Source: Mycetohabitans sp. B8
Lineage (GTDB): Bacteria; Pseudomonadota; Gammaproteobacteria; Burkholderiales; Burkholderiaceae
Direction: 5' to 3'
DNA length: 64,000 bases
Assembly: GCF_021991875.1 (NCBI RefSeq)
Contig: NZ_JAHLKR010000019.1
Coordinates: 1 to 64,000 of the forward strand
Shown: positions 1 to 11,100 of the stretch, in pieces
Position numbering within the stretch: position 1 is the first letter of the stretch
Layout of the letters: the number at the start of each line of letters is the position of its first letter
The notes under the pieces: generated by a model
Told to the model about the DNA's origin: nothing
Seen by the model: the letters and a program-made list of their open reading frames with translations, nothing else
Databases searched by the model: none
Made by a program: the position numbers and the translations under genes

Positions 1-2
1 GT

Positions 3-3000
3 CAACACGATCTGGTCATCGGCACGCCGAGCGCGAACCGGGGACACACCGCGATCGAGCCGTTGATCGGCTTCTTCGTGAACACGCTGGCGTTGCGCGT
101 GGACCTGTCGGGTGAGCCCAGTGCGGCGCAACTGCTCGAGCGGGTGCGGCGCACGACATTGGACGCGCAAACGCATCAAGACCTGCCGTTCGAGCAGGTG
201 GTGGAAATCGTGCAGCCGTCACGCCGCCTCGCACATACGCCGCTGTTTCAGGTGATGTTCGCGTGGCAGAACAACGAGACCGAAGCGTGGCAGCTGCCGG
301 AGTTGGAAGTCACGCCAGCGGACTTGGCCTACGATGTGGTCAAGTTCGATCTGGAGCTGAATCTGTATGAGGCGGATGAGGAGATCGTCGGCACGCTGAG
401 TTATGCGACAGCGTTGTTTGAGCGCGCGACGATCGAACGGCACGTCGAATACCTGCAAACGATGCTGCAAGCGATGGTGGCCGACGCGCAGCAACCGGTG
501 GCTCGCGTCGAGCTGCTCACGCCAGCCGAGCGCACCTTACTGCTGCAAACGTGGAACGCGACGCAACAGGATTATCCGGCGCACCAATGCATCCACCAGC
601 TGTTCGAAGCACAGGCTGAGCGCACGCCTGAGGCCACCGCACTCGTGTACGAAGACCAAACGCTCAGCTACGCGCAACTCAATGCACGGGCCAATCGCCT
701 TGCGCATCGGCTGATCGAGTTGGGCGTGCAACCCGATGCGCGCGTGGCAATCTGTGTCGAGCGCTCTCCAGCGATGGTGGTCGGGCTGCTGGCGATTCTG
801 AAGGCAGGGGGCGCGTATGTGCCGCTCGATCCAGCGTATCCGAGCGAGCGCTTAGCGCATATTTTGGCCGATGCCGCGCCCGATATCGTGCTGGCCGATG
901 CGGTGGGCCAGGCCGCACTCGGTGAGGCGGCGCTCGTCAAGTGCACAGTGCTCGATCCTAATGCGCTGCCCAATCGGGCGCACACGAATCCGTCGGTGCC
1001 GGGCTTGACGGCCCGCCATCTCGCCTATGTGATCTACACGTCCGGCTCCACCGGCACGCCGAAGGGCGTGATGGTCGAGCATTGCAACGTAGTCAACCTT
1101 GCCCAGGCGCAGATCGCGTGTTTTGAAGTTCGTGCAGACAGTAGAGTGTTGCAGTTTGCCTCGTTCAGTTTCGATGCGAGCGTCTCTGAAATCGTGATGG
1201 CCTTGGTCAGCGGTGCGGCCTTGTTTTTGCCACCCGATATGGTCCGTCGTGATCAGCATGCATTGTGCAATTATTTGACCTGTCATGCGATTACGCACGC
1301 GACCTTACCGCCTGCACTGCTTCAAAATGGCGAAGGGCTGTTCAGCTTTAACCTACCCCTGACGCTGATTCTGGCTGGCGAAGCACCCAGTGCAACACTG
1401 ACTCGGACCTTAAACGAGCAACACACCGTATTCAATGCATATGGTCCAACCGAGGCGAGCGTTTGTGCGACAGCATGGCGTAGCTCGCGGGACTTTAACG
1501 GTGAGGTCATCCCGATCGGCCGGCCGATCGCCAACACACAAGTTTATTTGCTCGATGCCTACGGTCAACCGGTACCATTGGGCGCGGTCGGTGAACTGTA
1601 TATTGGTGGTGCGGGTGTCGCACGCGGTTATCTGAACCGCCCGGAGCTCACGGCCGAGCGCTTTGTGCCCGATCCGTTCCGCAACTGCGAGGATGCGCGG
1701 ATGTACAAGACGGGCGATCTGGCCCGCTACCGGCCCGATGGCAATCTGGAGTTCGTCGGCCGCAACGACCATCAAGTCAAGCTGCGTGGCTTTCGCATCG
1801 AACCGGGAGAAATCGAGGCCTGTCTCGCTGGGCACCCGCAGGTGCATGACGCTGCGGTGCTGGCGCTGGGCGACGGCGGCGACAAGCGCCTGGTCGCCTA
1901 TGTGGTGGCCGAACCCGATGACGCGCTGGCCAGCACGCTGCGCGCGCATGTGGCCGCCGTGCTGCCCGAGTACATGGTGCCGGCTGCGTTCATGCGCCTG
2001 GATACGTTCCCGTTAACCCTCAACGGCAAGCTCGACCGCCGAGCATTGCCGGCACCCGAGTTTATCTCAGATCACTGCTATCGTGCCCCGCGCACGCCTC
2101 AGGAACGGACACTTGCCAAGTTGTTTACCGATGTGTTGGGTGTACCGCGCGTGGGCGTCGATGACAGCTTTTTTGATCTGGGCGGTGACAGCATTCTCTC
2201 GATCCAGTTAGTGAGCCGCGCCCGCAAGGCAGGATGGGCGATCACTCCACGCGAGGTTTTCCAGCACCAAAGCGTTGCCGCACTCGCCATTGTGGCCAAG
2301 CCGTTGGACGATACACAGCCTGCCGTGGCCGATATCGCTACCGGCGAGGTGCCGCTCACGCCCATCATCCGTTGGTTCCTTGAGTATGACGGGCCTATCG
2401 GCCGCTTTAATCAAACGATGCTGCTGCAAGTGCCGGCCGCGCTGCAAGCTGATCATCTGATCACAGCCTTGCAAGCCCTGCTCGATCACCACGACGCGTT
2501 GCGCTTACAGCTATTGCCATCGTCTGCACAAGGCGCCGGCTGGACGCTGCAGATTCCGCCTGCCGGAGCGGTATCCGCTAGCGCCTGCCTGCGTCGCGTC
2601 GAGATCGCGGAGTTGGATGAGGACGTCCGCCAGGCAAGGATCAGTCAGGAAGCGCAAGCTGCCGAAATCCGGCTCGACCCACAAGCCGGCGTGATGCTGC
2701 AAGCGGTCTGGTTTGAGGCGGGCGACGCGCCTGGCCGGTTGCTGCTGACGATTCATCACTTGGTAGTCGACGGGGTATCCTGGCGCATTCTACTGCCCGA
2801 TCTGGCCAGTGCCTGGCAAGCCGCGCAGGCCGGACAGCCTATCGCGCTCGAGCCCACCGGCACCTCCTTGCGCCGTTGGGCGCAATGGCTCTCGCACGAG
2901 GCGCTGAGCGAAACTCGGCATGCCGAATTGCCATTTTGGAAGCGAATGCTGAGTGGCACTGATGCGCTTTTGTCCGCGCGCCCGCTGGACCCCGCGCACG

Positions 3001-6000
3001 ATACCATTGCGACAGCGCAACGTCTAAGCCTAACGTTACCTGCCACGCTCACCTCGCCGTTACTCGGCGCAGTGCCGGCGCGCTTTCACGGGCGTGTCAA
3101 TGATGTACTGCTGAGCGCGTTCGCGTTGGCGGTGGCCTGCTGGCGGCAACGTCAAGGGCATTATCACCCTGATGTCCTGATTGATCTGGAGGGACATGGC
3201 CGCGAATCCCGTGACGTGAGCCTGGATTTGTCGCGTACGGTGGGCTGGTTCACGAGTCTTTTTCCGGTACGGTTCGAATTGGATGAATTAGAGCTCGAGG
3301 CGGCCTTGGAGGGCGGCCCCACGCTGGGCCGGTTGGTAAAGCGCGTCAAGGAACAACTCCGCGCATTGCCGGATCATGGCTTAGGCTATGGCCTATTGCG
3401 ATATTTGAATGCCGAAACCGCGCTGCATCTCAAGCATTTGCCGATGCCGCAGATCAGCTTTAATTATCTGAGCCGCTTTGCCGCTCCCGAAGCGCAAGAC
3501 TGGGAACCGGCGCCTGAGAGCACGTTGGTTGGGGGGAGTGATCCGGCCATGCCGCTGTTCCACGCGATCTCATTGAACGCATTCACGCTAGATCGCCCCG
3601 ACGGGCCCGAGCTCATGGCCAACTGGTCTTGGGCAGGCGCGCTTTTCACCGTCGAGCAAATGCAAGATCTGGCACAGACCTGGTTCCAGATTTTGGAAAC
3701 CCTGGTCGCCTACGCTGAGCAGCCCTATGCGGGCGGCTTGACGCCCTCGGACGTACCGCTCGTGAGCCTCAGCCAGGACCAAATCGAGCAATTGGAAGCA
3801 ACGCAAGCTGGACTCGAGGACATTCTGCCGCTCTCCCCATTGCAAAAGGGTCAACTCTTTCACGCCCTCCAGGCTGACCAGGGATCAAATGCTTATGCGA
3901 TGCCGATGATTTTCGATCTGGAAGGCACGCTGGACAGTCAGGCCCTTCAAGCCGCGATACAGGCGCTGCTGCAACGCCATGCCAGTCTGCGCGCCAGCTT
4001 TGTGCACCAAGGGCTGAATGAGCCAGTCCAGGTGATTCCGCGCACCGTCCCGCTGCCTTGGCAGGAGAGCAACCTCAGCGGACTGGATGACGCCGCGCGT
4101 GAAGCAGCCTATCAGCGCTTTTTACAGGAAGTCTGCTCACGCCGCTTCAATCCTAGCCAGCCACCACTGTTACGTTTCGGTTTAGTCCGTCTGACGTCGA
4201 ACCAATCTCGATTGGTTTTGGTATGTCATCATATCTTGCTGGACGGCTGGTCGATGCCAGTGCTGATCCAGGAGTTGTTCGCGTTATATGCCAATGGCGG
4301 TGATGGGCACGCGCTGCCGCGCGTGACACCCTATCGGGACTACCTGGCTTGGCTCAAGGCACGCGATCACGCGACTGCTGAACGCGCTTGGCGCGAGGTG
4401 CTCGCAGGACTTCAGGAACCGACCCGTCTCGCACCCGCACGGCTGACCACATCGACACTCCAAGAAAGCTTGACTTGGACGCTATCCGAGACGCTTACTC
4501 ACACGCTAAACCAGCAGGCTCGCCAGCAGCGCCTCACACTGAATACCTTGGTGCAAGGCGCTTGGGGTCTCTTACTGACCCACCTAACGGGGCGCGACGA
4601 TGTGGTCTTCGGTGTGACCGTGGCCGGGCGGCCGCCCGAATTGCCGGGTATCGAGCACATGGTGGGGCTATTGATCCACACCCCGCCGTTACGCTTCCAG
4701 TGCAGCCCGATGCAGCCTATCGCCGATGTGTTGGCGCGCCTCCAAGATCAGCAAATTTGCCTGCTTGAACATCAACACCTTGATCTTGCCGATATCGAGC
4801 GTGTGACTGGACTCGGTCAGCTGTTCGACACGCTGGTCGTGTTTGAAAACTACCCGGTCGATCACCGTGCGGGGCAGGCGGTGGATAAGCTAAGGATCGT
4901 GGGTATCAGCGGCAGCACCGCGACGCATTATCCGCTCAGTTTGACCGCCGTCCCGGGCGCACAGTTGTCATTCCAATTGGGTTATCGCCCTGACCTATTC
5001 GATCGTGAGACGGTCGAGCGGCTGATACAGCGCCTGATTCGCCTCTTCGAGGCCATTGCGCAGGATCCCGACCAGCTCGTTGGGCGCATCGAATGGCTCG
5101 ATGCCACGGAACGGCAGCAGTTATTGGTCGACTGGAACACCACTGCGCGTCGGATACCCGAGACAACACTGTCCACGTTATTCGAAGCGCAAGTGACCCA
5201 GACGCCCGACGCCATCGCTCTGGTCTTTAAGGATCGATTGCTCAGCTATACCGAACTGAATGCGCAAGCCAACCGACTCGCGCATTGCCTGATTCGGCAA
5301 GGCATCGAGCCAGAGACACCGGTTGCGATCCTCATGCCGCGCACGCCTGAGCGGATCGTGGCCACCCTGGCCGTGATCAAGGCTGGCGGTACTTATATAC
5401 CGCTGAATGACACGGATCCGGACAGCCGGTTACAAGCCGTACTGTGCGAGACGCGCGCGCGGCTCTTGCTGACAGACCGTACCTTGCAAGCACGCGGCAA
5501 AATACATGATGCCCGTATCATTGTCGTCGATGCTGATCCCTCGGCGGCTCGCGAACCGAGCCATAATCCGGCCCCGGCCTGCGCCCCTGAACAGTTGGCC
5601 TGTCTGACGTACGCCTCGGATTGCACCGGTCAGCCCAAGGGGATTGGCATTACCCATCGCAATGTGCTCAATTTGGCATTGAACGGGCCCCTGGCGGGAA
5701 CACGAGAGTGCGTACTGTTGCATTCGCCGCCGACCTTCGGTGCGTCGATGTATGAACTGTGGACGCCGCTGCTTACCGGGGGGCAGGTGGTCATTGCCCC
5801 TCCAGACGCGCTTGACGTACCGGCCTTACAAGATGTAATCCAGCGTTACCAGGTCAGTGCGCTTTGGCTCACCACAGGATTGTTTCATCGAATGACCGAA
5901 GGCGATCCGAGCTGTCTCGGGACGGTGCGCCACGTGTTGGTGGAAGGCGAAGCCCTCTGCGCCGATGCAGTGCAGCAGGTGCTCGACTCGTGTCCCGAGA

Positions 6001-7685
6001 TGAGTCTCATCCATGATTATGGGCCAACGGAGATCACCGCCTTCGCGATCTGTCATGCAATGCGAACGGCAAACTCAGAACAAGCCACTGTGCCGATCGG
6101 TACCCCGCTGGGCAACGTACAAGCTTACGTTTTAGACGCAGGTCTGAGGCCCGTTCCTGTCGGCGTGCCCGGAGAGTTGTATCTCTCAGGCGACGGGGTG
6201 GGCCGAGGCTATGTTCACCGCCCGGGATGGACAGCCGAGCGCTTTGTGCCTCATCCGTTCGGTCCGGAGGGCGCGCGTTTGTATCGCACGGGCGATCTCG
6301 TGCGTTGGCGGCCAGATCGAACGCTGGACTTCATCAGTCGCACCGATCGGCAGGTCACGATCGATGGCTGGCGCATTGAGCCTGGCGAAGTGGAAGCCGC
6401 GCTGCGCCGCCATCCGGCCGTGGCGCAAGCCGCGGTCATTGCCCGCAAGGATAGCGCGGGCCACAAACAACTCATTGGCTATGCAGTCCCTCATCAGCCT
6501 AGCGCAGAAGGCGGAGCACGCATCGAGCCGGCGGATCTGCGCCAGTATGTGGCAACACAATTACCCGCGCCGATGGTACCAGCCGCTGTGATATGGCTAG
6601 ACAGCTTGCCGCTGATGTCCAACGGCAAGCTTGACCGCAAGGCACTTCCAGCATGGGATGCATGGGAGTCGATGTCATCCCAAACACCGATGGAAAAGGC
6701 GCTAGCTGAATTGTGGGCAGAGATCTTCGGATTGAAGAAGGTGCATCGCCACGACAACTTCTTTGATCTGGGCGGTCATTCACTGCTCGCAATGCGGCTT
6801 ATCAGTCGTATCCATGCGCGCCTGAACGTCAGCATCACGATCCGGACTTTGTTCGAAGCGCCGAGCGTCGCTGAGTTGGCACAGCGCTTGATCATGCTGG
6901 ACGGCGTACAAGAGAATGCCTTTGCCGTCCTGCTTCCCCTCCAACCGAAAGGCACTCGCCCACCGCTTTTCTGTATTCATCCCGGCGGCGGCTTGAGCTG
7001 GAGTTATATCGGTCTGTCGAGACACTTAGGTGCCGATCAACCCGTCTATGGCTTGCAAGACCGTGGATTCGATGGCGCCGTGCCACTGGCGGAAACAATC
7101 GACGCGATGGCGTCGGACTACATCGAGCACATTCGCCGCATCCAGCCTAACGGACCTTACCATTTGCTAGGATGGTCCTTCGGTGGCTATGTGGCGCACA
7201 GCATGGCGACTCAACTCGAACAGCAGGGCGAAAGCGTGGCGCTGCTGGCTTTGCTCGATAGCGATCTGAACCCCGACCGCTTGAGCGATGAGCGGGAACT
7301 CGACCAAGATGCGATATATGCTCTAGTTGCTTCTCACTATGGGGATGAAATGATTTTTGCCATAGATGAGCGGCTATGGGAAAACGCCTGTAAGGTTATG
7401 CAAAACCACAGACGTATTCGGAGGATATTTTCCCCATCCATTTATAGCGGCGATGCGCTCTTCTTTCGTGCAACCATAGCAGAAGATGGATTCCATACGC
7501 TCGCTTCCTCCAACGAGTGGAAACCATATGTGCTTGGGAATATCGCAGTCTATGATATTCATTGCAAACACGCAGACATGGTTCAGCCAGAACCGACCGC
7601 GGAAATCGGTCGCATTCTGGCGCGCAAGCTGGAGGAGCTAACAAAGATTCAACCATCCCCAAAAGCAGGAGAAATTTTAGAATGA
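3..7685 (+). CDS. Nonribosomal peptide synthetase, C-terminal part ([C]-A-T-E-C-A-T-TE), 5' end outside window
   Basis: The frame is open from base 3 with no start, so the gene enters from the left; the first residues are the end of an LCL-type condensation domain. Residues below count from base 63. Domains in order: C remnant (to ~150); A1 (~160-680, intact YTSGSTG, pocket read by eye as DASTIAAVCK, close to Phe/Tyr codes); T1 with LGGDSI, the form usual before epimerases; epimerase (~775-1240, HHLVVDG and EGHGRE intact); C (~1250-1690, HHILLDG); A2 (~1690-2210, degenerate); T2 (LGGHSL); thioesterase (~2300-2540, GWSFGG around 2369). Expected action is to add an aromatic residue as the D-form, condense it with one more unit and release the chain. 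A2 departs from consensus at A3 (YASDCTG), A4 (FGAS, losing the pocket Asp) and A8, so its substrate or activity is doubtful. Confidence 0.95.
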   Translation, partial: QHDLVIGTPSANRGHTAIEPLIGFFVNTLALRVDLSGEPSAAQLLERVRRTTLDAQTHQDLPFEQVVEIVQPSRRLAHTPLFQVMFAWQNNETEAWQLPELEVTPADLAYDVVKFDLELNLYEADEEIVGTLSYATALFERATIERHVEYLQTMLQAMVADAQQPVARVELLTPAERTLLLQTWNATQQDYPAHQCIHQLFEAQAERTPEATALVYEDQTLSYAQLNARANRLAHRLIELGVQPDARVAICVERSPAMVVGLLAILKAGGAYVPLDPAYPSERLAHILADAAPDIVLADAVGQAALGEAALVKCTVLDPNALPNRAHTNPSVPGLTARHLAYVIYTSGSTGTPKGVMVEHCNVVNLAQAQIACFEVRADSRVLQFASFSFDASVSEIVMALVSGAALFLPPDMVRRDQHALCNYLTCHAITHATLPPALLQNGEGLFSFNLPLTLILAGEAPSATLTRTLNEQHTVFNAYGPTEASVCATAWRSSRDFNGEVIPIGRPIANTQVYLLDAYGQPVPLGAVGELYIGGAGVARGYLNRPELTAERFVPDPFRNCEDARMYKTGDLARYRPDGNLEFVGRNDHQVKLRGFRIEPGEIEACLAGHPQVHDAAVLALGDGGDKRLVAYVVAEPDDALASTLRAHVAAVLPEYMVPAAFMRLDTFPLTLNGKLDRRALPAPEFISDHCYRAPRTPQERTLAKLFTDVLGVPRVGVDDSFFDLGGDSILSIQLVSRARKAGWAITPREVFQHQSVAALAIVAKPLDDTQPAVADIATGEVPLTPIIRWFLEYDGPIGRFNQTMLLQVPAALQADHLITALQALLDHHDALRLQLLPSSAQGAGWTLQIPPAGAVSASACLRRVEIAELDEDVRQARISQEAQAAEIRLDPQAGVMLQAVWFEAGDAPGRLLLTIHHLVVDGVSWRILLPDLASAWQAAQAGQPIALEPTGTSLRRWAQWLSHEALSETRHAELPFWKRMLSGTDALLSARPLDPAHDTIATAQRLSLTLPATLTSPLLGAVPARFHGRVNDVLLSAFALAVACWRQRQGHYHPDVLIDLEGHGRESRDVSLDLSRTVGWFTSLFPVRFELDELELEAALEGGPTLGRLVKRVKEQLRALPDHGLGYGLLRYLNAETALHLKHLPMPQISFNYLSRFAAPEAQDWEPAPESTLVGGSDPAMPLFHAISLNAFTLDRPDGPELMANWSWAGALFTVEQMQDLAQTWFQILETLVAYAEQPYAGGLTPSDVPLVSLSQDQIEQLEATQAGLEDILPLSPLQKGQLFHALQADQGSNAYAMPMIFDLEGTLDSQALQAAIQALLQRHASLRASFVHQGLNEPVQVIPRTVPLPWQESNLSGLDDAAREAAYQRFLQEVCSRRFNPSQPPLLRFGLVRLTSNQSRLVLVCHHILLDGWSMPVLIQELFALYANGGDGHALPRVTPYRDYLAWLKARDHATAERAWREVLAGLQEPTRLAPARLTTSTLQESLTWTLSETLTHTLNQQARQQRLTLNTLVQGAWGLLLTHLTGRDDVVFGVTVAGRPPELPGIEHMVGLLIHTPPLRFQCSPMQPIADVLARLQDQQICLLEHQHLDLADIERVTGLGQLFDTLVVFENYPVDHRAGQAVDKLRIVGISGSTATHYPLSLTAVPGAQLSFQLGYRPDLFDRETVERLIQRLIRLFEAIAQDPDQLVGRIEWLDATERQQLLVDWNTTARRIPETTLSTLFEAQVTQTPDAIALVFKDRLLSYTELNAQANRLAHCLIRQGIEPETPVAILMPRTPERIVATLAVIKAGGTYIPLNDTDPDSRLQAVLCETRARLLLTDRTLQARGKIHDARIIVVDADPSAAREPSHNPAPACAPEQLACLTYASDCTGQPKGIGITHRNVLNLALNGPLAGTRECVLLHSPPTFGASMYELWTPLLTGGQVVIAPPDALDVPALQDVIQRYQVSALWLTTGLFHRMTEGDPSCLGTVRHVLVEGEALCADAVQQVLDSCPEMSLIHDYGPTEITAFAICHAMRTANSEQATVPIGTPLGNVQAYVLDAGLRPVPVGVPGELYLSGDGVGRGYVHRPGWTAERFVPHPFGPEGARLYRTGDLVRWRPDRTLDFISRTDRQVTIDGWRIEPGEVEAALRRHPAVAQAAVIARKDSAGHKQLIGYAVPHQPSAEGGARIEPADLRQYVATQLPAPMVPAAVIWLDSLPLMSNGKLDRKALPAWDAWESMSSQTPMEKALAELWAEIFGLKKVHRHDNFFDLGGHSLLAMRLISRIHARLNVSITIRTLFEAPSVAELAQRLIMLDGVQENAFAVLLPLQPKGTRPPLFCIHPGGGLSWSYIGLSRHLGADQPVYGLQDRGFDGAVPLAETIDAMASDYIEHIRRIQPNGPYHLLGWSFGGYVAHSMATQLEQQGESVALLALLDSDLNPDRLSDERELDQDAIYALVASHYGDEMIFAIDERLWENACKVMQNHRRIRRIFSPSIYSGDALFFRATIAEDGFHTLASSNEWKPYVLGNIAVYDIHCKHADMVQPEPTAEIGRILARKLEELTKIQPSPKAGEILE

Positions 7686-7836
7686 CTCATTCATTAGTTA
7701 ATCTCAATAACACCTTTCTGGCTTGGGCCGACGACGCAAACGCGCACTCATTGGGGCGAGTTTTGTCGAGGTGCCGACGGGCTGGCGGACCGTGGTCAAT
7801 AGCAACTTAGAAGTGGCTCTTCCCCACTTTGTGTGA
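7682..7836 (+). pseudogene. mbtH-like gene broken by a one-base deletion
   Basis: The ATG overlaps the NRPS stop as ATGA, showing an operon-style join. The first frame reads NNTFLAWADDANAHSL and then runs out of frame to a stop at 7810. The other frame continues as ASFVEVPTGWRTVVNSNLE to a stop at 7836. Restoring one T in the run ttg-gg gives HSLWASFVEVPTGW, which fits the MbtH pattern (hSLWPafxxVPaGW). MbtH-like proteins of about 70 residues bind and activate NRPS adenylation domains in the cytosol. Even after repair the frame is about 51 residues and lacks the C-terminal helix, so the gene is probably dead. The match is short, so a chance resemblance is not excluded, but its place directly behind an NRPS supports it. 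Confidence 0.6.
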
Positions 7837-8184
7837 AGTTTGCGCGGCGAATTAGCACCGATTCAACACACGGGTGCGAAATAACTGGAAGCCGGTGTCT
7901 GGCGGCTGAACTGTTGAGGGCGCAGCCGCCGCTATCATGCGGCTACTTGCGAAGCCAGCATGAAAAAAGACGGAGAAAACAAATTGTTGCGGGAAGAACG
8001 GCGCAAAGGAGCGCGCTAGAAGCTGGCTGCAGCGCGCACAAGCATGAGCGAACGTACGGCCCACCCACGGGAGCGCAAGGGAACTTTCCCCTTGCGCTAC
8101 CCGATAAGGCCCATACTGACAGTAGCCAATCTCAGCCCAATTCACACGCTGACTCGGCCGGCAGGTTCAAGGCGGCAGTGTTGA
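7837..8184. other. Spacer between two convergent NRPS genes
   Basis: No credible gene. A 19-residue frame starting near 7960 has nothing to support it. The stretch holds two hairpins, a 7-bp stem near 8010-8037 and the stronger one annotated at 8072-8098, and probably serves only to separate the two convergent transcripts. Confidence 0.5.
8072..8098. terminator. Possible bidirectional hairpin terminator
   Basis: Perfect 10-bp stem AGCGCAAGGG / CCCTTGCGCT with a 7-base loop, between the 3' ends of two convergent NRPS genes. There is no T-run on either side, so it is not a classical intrinsic terminator. Confidence 0.4.
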
Positions 8185-11100
8185 TCATGCCGCTTGTAGC
8201 GCATTCAGCTTCTGGCGCAAAATGCGACCAATCTGTGCAGTAGGCACGGGCAATTCCATGTCGTAATGTTGGCAGGCGATGTCATGAACCTCAATATTGC
8301 CTAACACGTAAGGCTGCCAGACTTCCGGTGAGATGGGTTGAGTCCATGCATCTCGTGCCATTGTCGCCCTAAAAAACAGCATATCGCCACCATAAGTACG
8401 TGGCGAAAAATTTTGAACGAGCTGCACATTATTTTGAAGTACTGCACGGGTTTTCTCCCACAAATAATGGCCAGCTTCCGACAGACTGCCTGCAGCGTGG
8501 CGTACAAACAGATGATAAAAATCGTCTTCGGTGATCTTTGACTTATTATCCCGTTGCACATAATCTGGCGTCGCATCGAGCACCGCTAGCAACGCGACCC
8601 GCTCACCCTGTTGTTCAAGCTGCGTTGCCATGCTATGGACCACTTTTCCGCCAAATGACCAACCTAGCAGATAGTAAGGCCCGCGTGGTTGGATACGGCG
8701 GATCTGCTGAATATAGTCTATCGCCATCGCTTCGATCGTGACGGCGGGCAACGAGCCACCGTCGAGTCCACGAGCTTGTAGGCCATAGACCGGTTGATCT
8801 GCCTCCAAATGGCTCACCAGGCCTCGATAGTGCCAACTTAACCCAGTCACAGGATGGACACAGAAAAGCGCAGGCCGAGCGCCATGAGGTTGAATTGGCA
8901 GTAGCACAGCAAAGGACTCGTCCTGCACGTTCTCTTGTACCGATACACGCTGCGCTAGCGCGGCAAGGGTCGGTGCTTCAAACAGAACGGGCATCGGAAT
9001 GGAGACACCCAAAGCGGTGCGGCTCCGACTGATCATCTGCACCGCGAGCAGCGAATGGCCACCGAGCGCAAAGAAGTTATCGTGCCGGCTGATCCTCTCC
9101 ACACCCAGCAACTCGGACCAGATCTCGGCCAACGTGGCCTCGAGCTCCCCCTGTGGTGCCTCATACGCTTGATGCGCAAACGCGTCAGCGCTGGGTGCCG
9201 GCAACGCTCGCCGATCCAGCTTGCCGTTCGGTGTCAGTGGCAATGCATCGAGCCGCACAAACGCACTGGGCACCATGTACTCGGGCAACGCTGCTGCCAC
9301 ATGCGTGCGCAAGGTGCCCGCTAACGCGTCATCGGGATCGGCCACCACATACGCGACTAGCCGTTTATCTTGTCCTTCGCCCCTGGCCAGCACGACCGCG
9401 TCGTGCACCTGCGTATGCTGGGTCAGACACGCCTCGATCTCGCCCAGTTCAATGCGAAAGCCGCGAAGCTTGACTTGATGATCGTTGCGGCCCAGAAACT
9501 CCAAGTTTCCATCAGGCAAGTAACGCGCCAAATCCCCGGTCTTGTACATCCGTGCATCGGGCTCGCCCACGAATGGGTCGCGCACGAAACGCTCAGCGGT
9601 CAACTCCGGGCGATTCAGGTAGCCGCGCGCCACCCCCGCGCCACCGATATACAGCTCACCCACCGCGCCCAACGGTACCGGCTGACCGTAGCGATCGAGC
9701 AAGTAAATCCGGGTGTTTGCGATCGGACGACCGATGCAACGCCCGTGATCACTCTCATCTACTACTTCATATATCGTAACGATAACCGTCGTTTCAGTCG
9801 GACCATAAGTATTCAATAAGCGCGCCCGATGGCCTCCAGCTAACCATGCACTTTGTGTCGATGCGCTTAATGTGTCTCCGCCAATGAGAATCGCACGTAC
9901 GCTGCTTGCAACAGCCGCTTTTTCCTGAATTAATTGTGCCCAGAACTGAGTGGGTAAATCTACCAAGCTTATGCGGTTTGCTTCGCAAAGATCCCAAAAT
10001 TGCTTGGCGTCTGCCAGCCAAGCATCCGTTCTCAAAACTAACGTTGCGCCATAGCATAAAGTGCAAAAAATTTCTTCGACTGAGGCGTCGAAAGATAACG
10101 AAGAAAATTGCAAAAGGCGATCTCGCGAACTCAGTCCAAGTCGCTGCGCCATTACTATTCCATGGTTGACTACACCACTGTGCTGAACCAAAACGCCTTT
10201 GGGTATGCCGGTGGAACCGGACGTATAGATCACATACGCGAGATGCCGGGACGTCAGTGCCAGCACCGACGGATTGGTGTCCGCCCGCGCCGGCAATACA
10301 TTCGGATCGAGCACCGTGCGATGAGCCAAGGCCGCCTTACCCAGCGCCGCCCGGCCCGCTGCATCAGCCAACACAATGTCCGGCGCCGCATCCGTGAGGA
10401 TATGCGCGAGCCGCTCGTCCGGATACGCGGGATCGAGCGGCACATACGCGCCCCCTGCCTTCAGGATCGCCAGCAGCCCCACCACCATCGCAGGACTACG
10501 CTGCACACAGATCGCCACCCGGGCATCGGGCTGCACACCCAGTTCGATCAACTGATGCGCCAAGCGATTCGCTTGTGCATTCAACTGGGCGTAGCTCAGC
10601 GTTTGCTCCTCGTAGACCAGCGCCATCGCCTCGGGCGTGCGCTCCACTTGTGCTTCAAACAGCTGGTGAATGCATTGGTGCGCCGGATAGTCCCGCTGCG
10701 TCGCGTTCCACGTCTGCAGCAACAACGTGCGCTCGGCCGGCGACAGTAACTCGACGCGCGTCACAGGCTGTTGAGCGTCAGCGGCCATCGCCTGCAACAT
10801 CGTCTGCAAATATCCGATGTGTCGCTCGATCGTCGCGCGATCGAACAGCGCCGTCGCATAGTGCAGAACGCCGACCATCTCTCCACCGGCTTCGTGCAAG
10901 TGCAGATTCAGATCGAATTTGGCCACGTCGTAAGCCCAATCCGCTGGCGTGACCTCTACCTCCGGCAAGTCCCACACAGCACGCTCGTTGCTCTGCCACG
11001 CGAACATCACCTGGAACAGCGGCGTATGCTCGAGCCGCCTCGGCGGCTGCACAATCTCCACCACCTGCTCGAACGGCACATCCTGATGCGCTTGCGCTTC

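Noticed and set aside
7960-8020. Short frame starting MKKDGENKLLREERRKG
   Set aside because: Only 19 codons, no ribosome site of note, and no partner; probably chance.
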